Origin: Streptomyces microflavus
GTDB lineage: Bacteria; Actinomycetota; Actinomycetes; Streptomycetales; Streptomycetaceae
Assembly (NCBI RefSeq): GCF_014650075.1
Contig: NZ_BMUG01000011.1
Coordinates: 62,001 to 126,000 of the forward strand
Length of the DNA: 64,000 nucleotides
Direction of reading: 5' to 3'
The position numbers and the translations under genes are program-made. Shown here one piece after another: positions 16,527 to 25,664 of this stretch (within the stretch, counting starts at the first letter, position 1; each line of letters starts with the position of its first letter). The notes under the pieces are model-generated. The model saw nothing but the letters and a program-made list of their open reading frames with translations. It was not told the origin of the DNA and searched no databases.

Positions 16527-18842
16527 ATGACAGGACCCGCGGTCCCATTCCGCGAAATCGTTCTGAAGGTTCACAGCAGGTGCGATCTGGCCTGCGACCA
16601 TTGTTATGTCTACGAACATGCTGATCAGAGCTGGCGAACCCGGCCCAAAGCAATCTCTGACCATGTTATTTCCCGGACGGCTCAACGCCTGGCGGAGCAC
16701 GCCAGGACCCACGCCCTGCCCTCCGTGTCAGTGATCCTGCACGGAGGGGAGCCACTGCTGGCAGGACCGGTCCGACTGCGCCGCGTCTGCGAGGAGTTCT
16801 CCTCGGCCCTCGCGGGCATCGCCGAACTGGATCTCCGCATCCACACCAACGGCCTCCAGCTGAGCCCCCGTTACCTCGACCTGTTCGACGAGTTCGACGT
16901 CAAGGTGGGCATCTCCCTCGACGGCGACCGCACCGCCAACGACCGCCACCGCCGCTACGCCGACGGGCGCAGCAGCCACCCCCTGGTCCTCAAGGCCGTG
17001 GAACTGCTCCGCCAGGAGCGCTACCGCCACCTCGATCTCGGCCTCCTGTGCACGATCGACATCGCCAACGACCCGGTCGCGGTCCTCGACGCGCTCACCG
17101 AACTCGACCCGCCGCTCATCGACTTCCTCCTCCCGCACGCCACCTGGGACGAGCCGCCGCCACGCCCGGACGGATCCCCCACCGCGTACGCCGAGTGGCT
17201 CCTCACCATCTTCGACCGCTGGCAGGAACAGGGGCGGCCGGTTCCGGTCCGCCTCTTCTCCTCGGTGCTCTCCACCCTGGGCGGCGGCCCCAGCCTCACC
17301 GAGTCCCTCGGACTCGCCCCCACCGACCTGGTCGTCGTGGAGACCGATGGTCAGCTGGAGCAGGTGGACTCCCTCAAGAGCGCCTACGAGGGTGCCGCGG
17401 CCACCGGATTCGATGTCTTCACCCACAGCTTCGACGAGGTCGCGGCGCACCCCGGGGTCCGGGCCCGCCAGCTCGGCCTGGCCGGCGTCAGCGAGACCTG
17501 CCGCCGCTGCCCCGTCGTACGGTCGTGCGGCGGCGGGCTCTACACCCACCGCTACCGCTCACCGGGCGGCTTCGACAACCCCTCCGTCTACTGCGCCGAT
17601 CTGGCCGCGCTGATCCGGGGCATCGAGGAGAGGACGGCCGCCGCCACCGAAGCGCCCGCCGTCCGTGACCCGTACGAACTGCTCGCCGCCCAGCAGGATC
17701 TGACCCGCACCCTGCTCGCCGTCCTCCACGACAGCCTCGACGGCAGCGGCGGGGAGATCTGGGAGACGGCCTGGGCGCTGGCCGCCGAGGTCGAGAGCGA
17801 CCCGGCCGGGCAGGCGGGGCTCGACCGGGTCCTCGCCCACCCCTACACCCGCACCTGGCTGCTCGACACCCTCGAAGCGGTACGGGCCGGCCGGCCGGTG
17901 CAGGGCCCCCCGGTGGAGCGGCTCGCCGCCTCGGTGGCCGCCGCAGCCGTGCACGCCGGGCTCGGCCCGGCCGTCCCGGTCGTCCACCGCGACGGCCTCC
18001 TCTTCCTGCCCACCCTCGGAGCGGTCCGGGTCGGCGGGCCGGGGGAGCAGGGCACCGCTCTGGTGCGCGCCGACGGCGAGGGGTTCGCCGTCCACACCGA
18101 AGGGGGCGTGCTGCACATCGCGCGCGGCGCGGGGGATGGGCCGCACTGGTCGCCCGTACGTGTCCTCGGGGCGGCCGGAGGGCCGGGCCCCGAACCCGTA
18201 TGCGTACGGGACGATCTCGATCCCTACCGCACCTGCTTCGACACGCCCGCCGCCGACCGGCTCGGACCGCAGGCCGCCGACGCCTGGTCCGCCGCCCTCG
18301 CCCAGGCCTGGGAGCTGCTGGCGGAGACCGTCCCGGACCAGGCGGCCGAGGCGGCCGCCGTACTCACCACGCTCACCACGCTCACCCCGCTCACCGGGGG
18401 CGAGGCGGGCGAGGCGGGCGAGGCGGTCCAGGTGGGGCGCCATGGGTACGGGGCGCTCGGCATCGTGGCCGGGAGCGATGCCCACGACCTGGCCCCGGCG
18501 CTGCTGCGCGGGTTCCGCCGGGCGAAACTGCGGGCGCTGGCCGAGGTCACGGACCTGTACGCCTCGGACGGTTCCTGGGATCATCGGATGCCCTGGCAGG
18601 AGGAGCCCGTTCCGTTCTCCCGGCTGCTGTCGGAGACCTATGAGCGGGTCGGGCTCGGCCTCTTCGCACCACGGTTCCTCGCCGGGGTACCGCAAGCGCT
18701 CGACATGATCGAAGAAGCGGCCGAAACGACCGTCGACGGAAAACAATTGCTCGCCGGGATGCGCAAAGAGATCAACGGTACACACGGGACATCCGGGAGG
18801 AACGGTTGCAAGACCGATACGGAGCGCACCGCAGTGCGGTGA
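16527..18842 (+). CDS. fxsB: FxsB family radical SAM/SPASM maturase with inactivated HExxH extension
   Basis: 771 residues. The radical SAM cluster motif CxxxCxxC is at Cys19, Cys23 and Cys26, in VHSRCDLACDHCYVYEHADQ. A SPASM region with extra cysteines (CRRCPVV, then SCGGGLY) follows at about 325-357. This half should cross-link FxsA. The C-terminal half (about 380-771) resembles the HExxH peptide-modification domain, but the metal motif reads LLRGFRRAKL near residue 660 in place of xHExxHxKL, so both histidines and the glutamate are lost. I recall this as the 'FxsBH' inactivated-hydroxylase form. A Thr/Leu and Gly/Glu microrepeat lies near residue 615-632. The start ATG 16527 is 51 bp after fxsA. 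Confidence 0.9.
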   Translation: MTGPAVPFREIVLKVHSRCDLACDHCYVYEHADQSWRTRPKAISDHVISRTAQRLAEHARTHALPSVSVILHGGEPLLAGPVRLRRVCEEFSSALAGIAELDLRIHTNGLQLSPRYLDLFDEFDVKVGISLDGDRTANDRHRRYADGRSSHPLVLKAVELLRQERYRHLDLGLLCTIDIANDPVAVLDALTELDPPLIDFLLPHATWDEPPPRPDGSPTAYAEWLLTIFDRWQEQGRPVPVRLFSSVLSTLGGGPSLTESLGLAPTDLVVVETDGQLEQVDSLKSAYEGAAATGFDVFTHSFDEVAAHPGVRARQLGLAGVSETCRRCPVVRSCGGGLYTHRYRSPGGFDNPSVYCADLAALIRGIEERTAAATEAPAVRDPYELLAAQQDLTRTLLAVLHDSLDGSGGEIWETAWALAAEVESDPAGQAGLDRVLAHPYTRTWLLDTLEAVRAGRPVQGPPVERLAASVAAAAVHAGLGPAVPVVHRDGLLFLPTLGAVRVGGPGEQGTALVRADGEGFAVHTEGGVLHIARGAGDGPHWSPVRVLGAAGGPGPEPVCVRDDLDPYRTCFDTPAADRLGPQAADAWSAALAQAWELLAETVPDQAAEAAAVLTTLTTLTPLTGGEAGEAGEAVQVGRHGYGALGIVAGSDAHDLAPALLRGFRRAKLRALAEVTDLYASDGSWDHRMPWQEEPVPFSRLLSETYERVGLGLFAPRFLAGVPQALDMIEEAAETTVDGKQLLAGMRKEINGTHGTSGRNGCKTDTERTAVR

Positions 18843-18983
18843 ACACGGGCACGGTTGACTGAAAAATAGCGTTCAATGACCGAACGGCAGGGGGGTGGAG
18901 TGCAGTCCGCTCCGGAATGATGAATTCGCTCGCATTCCTTTCCCAATCCTCGGATGCGAGTGCTCACACAGGACGGGGGTCGT

Positions 18984-20300
18984 GTGCACGCATCGACGCA
19001 GCAGCGAGCGGCGGACCATCGACCGTACTTCTTTCTGAGTTACGCGCACACTCCGGGATACGGCAGCGGAACCGACCCCGATATGTGGGGCGAACGGCTT
19101 TTCCGTGACCTGTGCGGTCATGTGATGGCCATGACCGACCTCCCCGCAGGCGCGTCCGCGGGCTTCATGGACCGCGAGATACGCTCCGGAGAGGGCTGGT
19201 CGGAACGGCTCGGCGAAACCCTCGCCACCTGCCGGGTCTTCGTCCCGCTCTTCTCGCCGCGCTACTTCGCCAGCGAGATGTGCGGCAAGGAGTGGCACGC
19301 CTTCGAGCAGCGCGCCATCCACCACCGGGCCCGCTCGAACCAGCCCGCCGAGGCGATCGTCCCGGCCCTGTGGGTACCGGTCCCGCCGAGCCAACTCCCT
19401 GGATCCGCCGAGCGGTTACAGTTCAACCACCGCGACTTCGGGGAGCGGTACGTCACCGACGGCCTCTACGGCCTCATCAAGCTCAGACTCTTCGCCCAGG
19501 AATACGAACGGGCCGTCTACGAACTGGCCAAACGCATCGTCCGCGTCGCCGACACCGTCCGTATCGACACCGGCAGGCCCGTCGACTACCGCCTCGCACC
19601 CAGCGCCTTCGGCTCCGTGAGCAGCGGGGTGGGCGCCCCCCGGCCGATGCAGATCACCATCGCCGCACCCACCCGCCACGACCTGCCCGACGGGCGCAAC
19701 AGCGACTACTACGGCGACCACCCGCAGGACTGGAACCCCTACCACCCGGCCGCCGCCCGCCCCCTGGCCTATGTCGCCGAGGAGCTGGTGCGCTCGCTCA
19801 ACTACCAGGCCCGCATCACCTCGTTCGACGAGGAGTCCGGCAGACCCGAGGGCAAGGCGCCGCCCAGCACCCCCGAGATCCTCCTCGTCGACCGCTGGGC
19901 CCTCCAGGACGAGGACCGCAGGCGCAGACTGGCCGCCTTCGACGCCGAGAACCGGCCCTGGGTGACCATGGTCGTGCCGTGGAGCCGCGAGGACCACCAG
20001 AGCCGGGCGGCCGAGGCCGAACTGACCGAGAAGCTCGAAGCGACCATGCCGGCCAAGATGCGCCACGGCCGGACCTTCTGCCGCGCCGCCGCCCGAGGGG
20101 TGCCGACGATGGAGGCGTTCGGCCAGATCCTGCCCCAGGTCGTCGAGGTGGCCGCCCAGCAGTATCTGAAGCACGCGACGGCCTACCCGCCGGTCACCGG
20201 CGGCGGACACGGCGAACGGACCCGGCTCACGGGCCCCATGGGCAGCACCAGCTACACACCGGACCCGCACGACCCTGCGACGGAAGCGGAGGACCTATGA
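18984..20300 (+). CDS. fxsC: FxsC, TIR-like protein of the FxSxx-COOH system
   Basis: 438 residues from GTG 18984 (GGACGGGGG upstream); an ATG at 18954 in frame is possible. The N-terminal half is TIR-like: YFFLSYAH at residue 15, MDREI, VFVPLFSPRYFASEMCGKEW. Glu103 of CGKEW sits where TIR NADases keep their catalytic glutamate, so activity is possible though unproven. The C-terminal half has alternating beta strands such as EILLVDRWAL and WVTMVVPWSRED, a second Rossmann-like or degenerate TIR unit. Its last codons overlap fxsT (ATGA at 20297-20300), implying coupled synthesis. The 141-bp gap after fxsB contains TTGACT at 18855 and could hold a separate promoter. Confidence 0.88.
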   Translation: MHASTQQRAADHRPYFFLSYAHTPGYGSGTDPDMWGERLFRDLCGHVMAMTDLPAGASAGFMDREIRSGEGWSERLGETLATCRVFVPLFSPRYFASEMCGKEWHAFEQRAIHHRARSNQPAEAIVPALWVPVPPSQLPGSAERLQFNHRDFGERYVTDGLYGLIKLRLFAQEYERAVYELAKRIVRVADTVRIDTGRPVDYRLAPSAFGSVSSGVGAPRPMQITIAAPTRHDLPDGRNSDYYGDHPQDWNPYHPAAARPLAYVAEELVRSLNYQARITSFDEESGRPEGKAPPSTPEILLVDRWALQDEDRRRRLAAFDAENRPWVTMVVPWSREDHQSRAAEAELTEKLEATMPAKMRHGRTFCRAAARGVPTMEAFGQILPQVVEVAAQQYLKHATAYPPVTGGGHGERTRLTGPMGSTSYTPDPHDPATEAEDL

Positions 20301-23300
20301 GTGCCGGTCGTGACGGGCGCATCGTCACCTTCTACTCGTACAAGGGCGGCACGGGGCGCACCATGGCCCTGGCCAACACCGCCTGGATCCTCGCCGCCAA
20401 CGGCAAACGGGTGCTGGCCGTCGACTGGGACCTGGAGGCACCCGGACTCCACCGGTTCTTCCACCCCTTCCTCGAACCCGCCACCCTCGGCGCCACCACC
20501 GGCGTGATCGACCTGATCACCGAGTACGCCTGGGCCGCGACCAGCCCCGCCGAACGCGCGGAGGACTGGCACCGGGACTACGCCCGTATCCAGCCGCACG
20601 CCGTCTCGCTGACCCCGGAGGCGCTCGGCTGGGAGTTCCCGCAGGGCGGCACCCTCGACTTCGTCTCCGCCGGACGGCAGAACCGCGAGTACTCCGCGAC
20701 CGTCTCCACCTTCGACTGGGACAACTTCTACGACCGGCTCGGCGGCGGCCACTTCTTCGACGCGCTGCGCGAGGACATGAAGGCCAACTACGACTACGTC
20801 CTCATCGACAGCCGGACCGGCCTCAGCGACATCGCCGACATCTGCACCGTCCACCTCCCCGACATCCTCGTCGACTGCTTCACCCTCAGCGACCAGTCCA
20901 TCGACGGCGCCGCCTCGGTCGCCCGCCAGATCGCCGAGCGCTACACCGGCCGCCCCATCTCCATCTTCCCCGTCCCGATGCGCATCGACGAGGGCGAGAA
21001 GGAGAAGGCGGACGCCGGACGGGCGCTGGCCCGGCTCAAGTTCGACCGGCTGCCCCGTGACCTGTCCGGCGACGAACTCACCGCCTACTGGGGCGCGGTG
21101 GAGATCCCCTACCGCCCCTACTACGCCTACGAGGAGACGCTCGCCACCTTCGGCGACGAGGCGGGCCTCACCAACTCCCTCCTCTCCGCCTTCGAACGGC
21201 TCACCGCGGTCATCACCGGCCGCGAGATCACCTCGATGCCCCCCGTCGGCGAAGAGGTACGCCTGCGGATCCGTGACGCCTTCACCCGGCGCAGGCCCGC
21301 CCTGCCCGCCGACCTCTTCCTCAGCTATGTGGCGGAGAACCGGATGTGGGCCGACTGGATCGAATCGGTCCTCACCCGGGCCGGCTTCCGCGTCGTCCCC
21401 CGCGACGTCTCCGCCGAGCGGACCGAGCGGGAACCGGCGGCACTCACCGCCGAGACCGCCGCCCGTACCGTGGTGCTCCTCTCCAGCGCCTACCTCAAGT
21501 CCCAGCGCGCGGTCGAACTGTGGGAACGGGCGGTCGCCGAGGACCCGGGCGGCGGCCGACGCCAGCTGCTGCCACTGCGCGTCGGGGACGTACGCCTGTC
21601 CGCCCCCTACATCGACCGCAACCCGGTCGACCTCTTCCGGCTGGACGAGGTGCACGCCACCACCGCCCTGATGCGCGCCCTGGACCGGCCGGTGCAGCCC
21701 GCCGACGGGGTCTCGCCCGGACCGCGCTTCCCCGGCACCGTCCCCAGGATCTGGAACGTACCGCCCCGCAACCCGGGATTCACCGGCCGCTCCCTCGTCC
21801 TGGAGCGGATGCGCGACCAGCTCGGCGGCGGCATGGCCGTCGTCCTGCCGCAGCCCCAGACCCTGTACGGACTCGGCGGCGTCGGCAAGACCCAGGTCGC
21901 CCTGGAGTACGTGCACCGCTTCATGGCCGACTACGACCTGGTCTGGTGGATATCGTCCGAGCAGGGCGACGACGTGGTCGCCGCGCTCGCCGAACTCGCC
22001 GTCCGGCTCGGCGCCCAGGGCGGCGAGGACATGGCCGCCGCGTCCCAGGAGGCCGTCGACCTGCTGCGGCGCGGGGTGCCCTCGGACCGCTGGCTGCTGG
22101 TCTTCGACAACGCCGACGACCCCGAGACGCTGCGCCGCCACTTCCCGCAGGGCGGCTCCGGTCACATCCTGGTGACCTCGCGCAACCAGAGCTGGTCCCA
22201 GCACGGGGACGCCCTCCCCGTCGACGTCTTCCTCCGGGAGGAGTCGATCGAGCACCTCCAGCGCCGGGCCCCGGGGCTGAGCGACGAGGACGCCGACCAG
22301 GTGGCCACAGCCGTGGGCGACCTGCCGCTCGCCGTCGAGCAGGCGGCGGCCTGGATCGCGGAGACCGCCACCCCCATCGACACCTACCTCGAACAGCTCG
22401 GCCGGCAGGCGCCCCAGGTCCTCGCCCTCAACCAGCCCGTCGGCTACCCGCAACCGGTCGCAGCGACCTGGAACATCTCCATCGCCCGGCTCAAGGAACG
22501 CTCGCCCGCCGCGGTGCGCCTCCTCCAGCTCTGCGCCTTCTTCGCCCCCGAGCCGATCTCCGCCAACCTCCTCTACAGCAAGGAGATGATCGAGGCGCTG
22601 AAGCCGTACGACTCCTCGCTCCAGGAGAAGCTGGTGCTGGGCCGGGTCATCCGGGAGATCGGCCGGTTCGCCCTCGCCAAGGTCGACCAGGTCTCCAACT
22701 CCATCCAGGTGCACCGCCTCGTCCAGGCGGTGATCAAGGCCCAGCTCACCGAGGAGGAGCAGCGCGAGGCGCGGCACGTCGTCCACCGCATCCTGGCCGG
22801 CGCCCGGCCCGACGACGACGAGCCGATCGACAACCCGGAGACCTGGCCGCGCTTCGCCACGATCTGGCCGCACCTGGGCCCCTCCGACGCCCGCCACTGC
22901 AAGGAGCCGGAGACCCGCAGGCTCCTCATCGACCGGGTCCGCTACCTGTGGAAGCGCGGGGACGTCAGGACCGCGGGGTCGCTGGGGGAGGAGCTGCGGC
23001 AGACCTGGCTGGAGATGCTGGGCGAGCGCGACCTGCAGTACCTCTACCTCTGCTTCCACCTTTCCAACATCCTGCGCACCCGCGGGCGGTACGTGGAGGC
23101 CAAGGAGCTCGACGAGTTCACCCTGCGCCGGCAGCGGGAGGTGCTCGGCGCCGAGCATCCGCACACGTACATGACCACCAGCAGCCTGGCGATCGACCTG
23201 GGGCTGCTCGGGGACTACGGCCGGGCCATCGAGCTGGCCACCGAGGCCCACGACGGCTTCAGCCAGATCTTCCACGACTCGCACCCCAGGACCCTGGCGG

Positions 23301-24232
23301 CCGCCAACAACCTGGCCCTGAACCTCCGCAGCATCGGCCAGTACGCGCGGGCCCGCGAGATCGACCAGGACGTCTACGACCGGCGCACCGAGGTGCTCGG
23401 CGCGAAGCACCCCTACTCCCTCTCCTCCGCCATGAACCTCGCCCGCGACCTGCGGGAGGTGGGGCGGTACGAGGACTCCGTGGGCCTCCTGAGCCGCACC
23501 TACGAGAGCTTCAAGGAGACGCTCGGCCGCACCTACCCGACGACGCTGAGCGCGGCCAAGAGCCTGGCGGTGTCGCTGCGGCGGGCCGGGCGGTTCGAGG
23601 ACGCCCACCGGCTGACGGTCGCCACCCGCGCCCGGTACCGGGCGAAGTACACCTCCGCCAACCCCGATTCGCTGGCCTGCGACCTCAACCTGGCGGCCGA
23701 CCTGTTCGCCGCGGGGGAGGCGGTCCAGGCCAGGGACACCGCCCAGGAGGTGGTGGACCAGTACATGAAGGTGCCGGGGGAGAAGCACCCGTACACCCTG
23801 GCGGCCCAGAACAACCTGGGCGTCTACCTCTCGGGGACCGGGGAGGCTGAGCGGTCGGAGAAGATCCTGACGCTGGTGGTGGCCTCGATGCGGGAGCGGT
23901 TCGGCCGGGAACACCCGAACACGCTCTTCTGCGTCATGAACCTGGCCAACGCCACGGCGGACCGCGGCGATCTGCCCCTGGTGCTGGAGACGGAGCAGCG
24001 GCTGGCGACGCAGCTGAGGGTGGCGCTGGGGGCCCACCACCCCGAGACCCTGGCGATGATCTCGAACATGGCGGTCACGCTGGACGCGATGGGGCGCGAG
24101 GAGGAGGCGGTGCAGCTGCGGGCCGAGCTGCTGGGCGAGCTGTCCCGGCAGCTCGGTGACGAGCACCCGCTGACGCAGATCGCCCGCGACGAGCGGCGCT
24201 TCCGGCGCGAGCTGGAACCGCTGGCGGTGTGA
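20297..24232 (+). CDS. fxsT: FxsT, FxSxx-COOH system ATPase/TIR-like/NB-ARC/TPR protein
   Basis: 1311-residue multidomain protein. Residues 1-320 are a ParA/MinD-like ATPase with a deviant Walker A KGGTGRT (16-22) and DWDLEAPG. Residues about 335-465 are TIR-like (LFLSYVAENRMWADWIES, then TVVLLSSAYLKSQRAVELW). About 490-850 is an NB-ARC-type STAND ATPase: Walker A GLGGVGKT at 525-532, WLLVFDNADD at 599, GHILVTSRN, and LPLAVEQ at about 675. From about 890 to the end lie tetratricopeptide repeats of the AxxNLA type. The layout is that of an NLR-like sensor: ligand binding by the repeats, oligomerisation by NB-ARC, signalling by TIR. It follows fxsC with a 4-bp overlap. Confidence 0.9.
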   Translation: MSAGRDGRIVTFYSYKGGTGRTMALANTAWILAANGKRVLAVDWDLEAPGLHRFFHPFLEPATLGATTGVIDLITEYAWAATSPAERAEDWHRDYARIQPHAVSLTPEALGWEFPQGGTLDFVSAGRQNREYSATVSTFDWDNFYDRLGGGHFFDALREDMKANYDYVLIDSRTGLSDIADICTVHLPDILVDCFTLSDQSIDGAASVARQIAERYTGRPISIFPVPMRIDEGEKEKADAGRALARLKFDRLPRDLSGDELTAYWGAVEIPYRPYYAYEETLATFGDEAGLTNSLLSAFERLTAVITGREITSMPPVGEEVRLRIRDAFTRRRPALPADLFLSYVAENRMWADWIESVLTRAGFRVVPRDVSAERTEREPAALTAETAARTVVLLSSAYLKSQRAVELWERAVAEDPGGGRRQLLPLRVGDVRLSAPYIDRNPVDLFRLDEVHATTALMRALDRPVQPADGVSPGPRFPGTVPRIWNVPPRNPGFTGRSLVLERMRDQLGGGMAVVLPQPQTLYGLGGVGKTQVALEYVHRFMADYDLVWWISSEQGDDVVAALAELAVRLGAQGGEDMAAASQEAVDLLRRGVPSDRWLLVFDNADDPETLRRHFPQGGSGHILVTSRNQSWSQHGDALPVDVFLREESIEHLQRRAPGLSDEDADQVATAVGDLPLAVEQAAAWIAETATPIDTYLEQLGRQAPQVLALNQPVGYPQPVAATWNISIARLKERSPAAVRLLQLCAFFAPEPISANLLYSKEMIEALKPYDSSLQEKLVLGRVIREIGRFALAKVDQVSNSIQVHRLVQAVIKAQLTEEEQREARHVVHRILAGARPDDDEPIDNPETWPRFATIWPHLGPSDARHCKEPETRRLLIDRVRYLWKRGDVRTAGSLGEELRQTWLEMLGERDLQYLYLCFHLSNILRTRGRYVEAKELDEFTLRRQREVLGAEHPHTYMTTSSLAIDLGLLGDYGRAIELATEAHDGFSQIFHDSHPRTLAAANNLALNLRSIGQYARAREIDQDVYDRRTEVLGAKHPYSLSSAMNLARDLREVGRYEDSVGLLSRTYESFKETLGRTYPTTLSAAKSLAVSLRRAGRFEDAHRLTVATRARYRAKYTSANPDSLACDLNLAADLFAAGEAVQARDTAQEVVDQYMKVPGEKHPYTLAAQNNLGVYLSGTGEAERSEKILTLVVASMRERFGREHPNTLFCVMNLANATADRGDLPLVLETEQRLATQLRVALGAHHPETLAMISNMAVTLDAMGREEEAVQLRAELLGELSRQLGDEHPLTQIARDERRFRRELEPLAV

Positions 24233-24235
24233 GGG

Positions 24236-24273
24236 CGGGCGGCCGGGCCCACCGCGGTGGGCCCGGCCGCCCG
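24236..24273. terminator. Bidirectional terminator between fxsT and the hydrolase gene
   Basis: A perfect 38-bp palindrome (19-bp arms, almost all G and C) fills the 42-bp gap between the convergent fxsT and alpha/beta hydrolase genes. Confidence 0.88.
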
Positions 24274-24274
24274 G

Positions 24275-25183
24275 TCACCCCGGTGCCGTGGCGGGCAGCG
24301 GTTCGCCCGGGGGCTCCCGCTCGTCCAGCAGCCAGTTGAGGATGCGGGGGAGTACGGAGAGCGCGTCGAAGTGCGCCGCCGCCGGTTCCAGTACGGCGGT
24401 GGCGCCCGGGATCTGCCCGGCGAGCCAGCGGGAGTGGCCCACGGGCGAGAACACGTCCTTCACCCCGTGCCAGAGCAGCACCCGGCCGGTGATGTCGGCC
24501 GGGTCGAACCCCCAGGGGCTGCAGAACGCGATGGCGTCGTCGATCCAGCCGTACGCCGAAGTGCGCAGCCCCTCGCTGTAGTTGCGCAGCAGCATGGACC
24601 GGATCCCCGCGTCGTTGACCACCATCCGGTCGGAGTCGGTCAGCTCCCGGCGCAGATCGTCCAGGAGCCGGACCGGGTCCCGCCGGATCTGCGCCGAGCG
24701 GATGATGAAGGACTCCGCGAGGGAGACCGGATCGGCGGCGGCCGTGGAGTACGCGAGCACATTGGACGCAGCCATCCCGTCGAACCAGTCGAGACCGGCC
24801 GCACCCCAGGGGGCCAGCGTGACCAGGGCGGCGGTACGGGTGACCCGCTCGGGCAGCAGCGCCGCGCACGCCAGCGCGTGCGGGGCCCCGCCGGAGCGGC
24901 CCACGACGGCGAACCGCTCCAGCCCCAGCGAGTCGGCGATCGCCCGGACGTCCTCGACGACATCGCTGACCCGGCGGCCCTCCTGCCGGTCGCTGCCGCC
25001 GTACCCCGGGCGGTCGTAGGTGATCAGCTGCGTACGGCGCTGATAGAGGACCATGCCGCGGGGCGCGGGCCCGAGCCGGCTGCCCGGCGTCCCGTGGAGC
25101 AGGAACACCGGTCTGCCCCGGGGGTCCCCCAGCCGCTCCACCGTCAGATGCCGTCCGTCCGCCGCGCGCACCCGATTGCGCAC
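24275..25183 (-). CDS. Alpha/beta hydrolase
   Basis: About 302 residues from GTG 25183, chosen because GAGGAG lies six bases upstream on the minus strand; an ATG at 25240 would add 19 residues. Typical fold landmarks: VFLLHGTPGSRLG (oxyanion loop), ITYDRPGYGGSD, nucleophile elbow VVGRSGGAPHA, a late VLLWHGVKDVFSP carrying the acid, and catalytic His in AAAHFDAL. No signal peptide, so intracellular. Substrate unknown; epoxide hydrolase, esterase and proline iminopeptidase-like functions are all possible. It is convergent with fxsT and not obviously part of that system. Confidence 0.85.
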   Translation of the reverse strand: MRNRVRAADGRHLTVERLGDPRGRPVFLLHGTPGSRLGPAPRGMVLYQRRTQLITYDRPGYGGSDRQEGRRVSDVVEDVRAIADSLGLERFAVVGRSGGAPHALACAALLPERVTRTAALVTLAPWGAAGLDWFDGMAASNVLAYSTAAADPVSLAESFIIRSAQIRRDPVRLLDDLRRELTDSDRMVVNDAGIRSMLLRNYSEGLRTSAYGWIDDAIAFCSPWGFDPADITGRVLLWHGVKDVFSPVGHSRWLAGQIPGATAVLEPAAAHFDALSVLPRILNWLLDEREPPGEPLPATAPG

Positions 25184-25664
25184 CAGCGCCTCCTCAGCTC
25201 GGTCCCCCCGGCGTGTGCTGCCTTCTCGATGATGACCCATCAGGTGAGTTACCGGGACTCCTTGTCGACTCTTGGCCGACTGTTCGGCGGCCTTTCGGCG
25301 GCTCTCCGCCAGCTTTCCGGCGGCTTTCCGGCGGCAGGAACTGTGAAGGTCCCGAGGTGTTCGCGGCGGACGATTTCCGTCTCCATCCGGACGGGTGCGT
25401 ACAACATCCGGACCCGCAGGGGCGAATACCGGACAGGACTAGTCCTCACCCAGGGGCCGTCACCGGTTGCACCGGGTGTTCGCGAACGGAACCGACATGG
25501 CATGACCGTGGGTAAGTGAACGTGGCGCGGGTGAAGCGTCGGTGTCGTGTGCACGTCTGGAAGTCGACCTTGTGTGCGTTTCACCGCCTCGGAATAGTGG
25601 GCGCCCCATCCTCCGTGTACGGGCAGCCCACTTGCTCCGTGCGCGGCCCCACAGGAGGTTGAAG
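25184..25664. promoter_or_regulatory. Upstream region of the streptogrisin D gene
   Basis: A 480-bp gap between divergent genes. It contains short GC-rich repeats of the type GGCGGC-TTTCC around 25280-25335 and a TGGCATGACC element at 25498-25507, about 158 bp before the protease start. That element resembles ones before two lipase genes at 34120 and 49931 and partly matches the AdpA consensus TGGCSNGWWY. In-frame open sequence from 25542 exists, but it has no ribosome site and would bury the signal peptide. Confidence 0.35.

Noticed and set aside
20252..24166. Very long minus-strand open frame (about 1300 codons) opposite fxsT
   Set aside because: It mirrors the codon structure of fxsT and its protein is low-complexity Gly/Val/Leu/Arg without domains. 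Such antisense frames are normal in GC-rich DNA.
14456..24273. Attachment sites or an integrase marking the fxs block as a mobile element
   Set aside because: No integrase, tRNA gene or flanking direct repeat was found; only the related protease genes bracket the block.
25260..25340. Short GGCGGC-TTTCC repeats that could suggest a CRISPR or iteron array
   Set aside because: Units are short, irregular and without spacers of constant length; simply GC-rich repetitive intergenic DNA.
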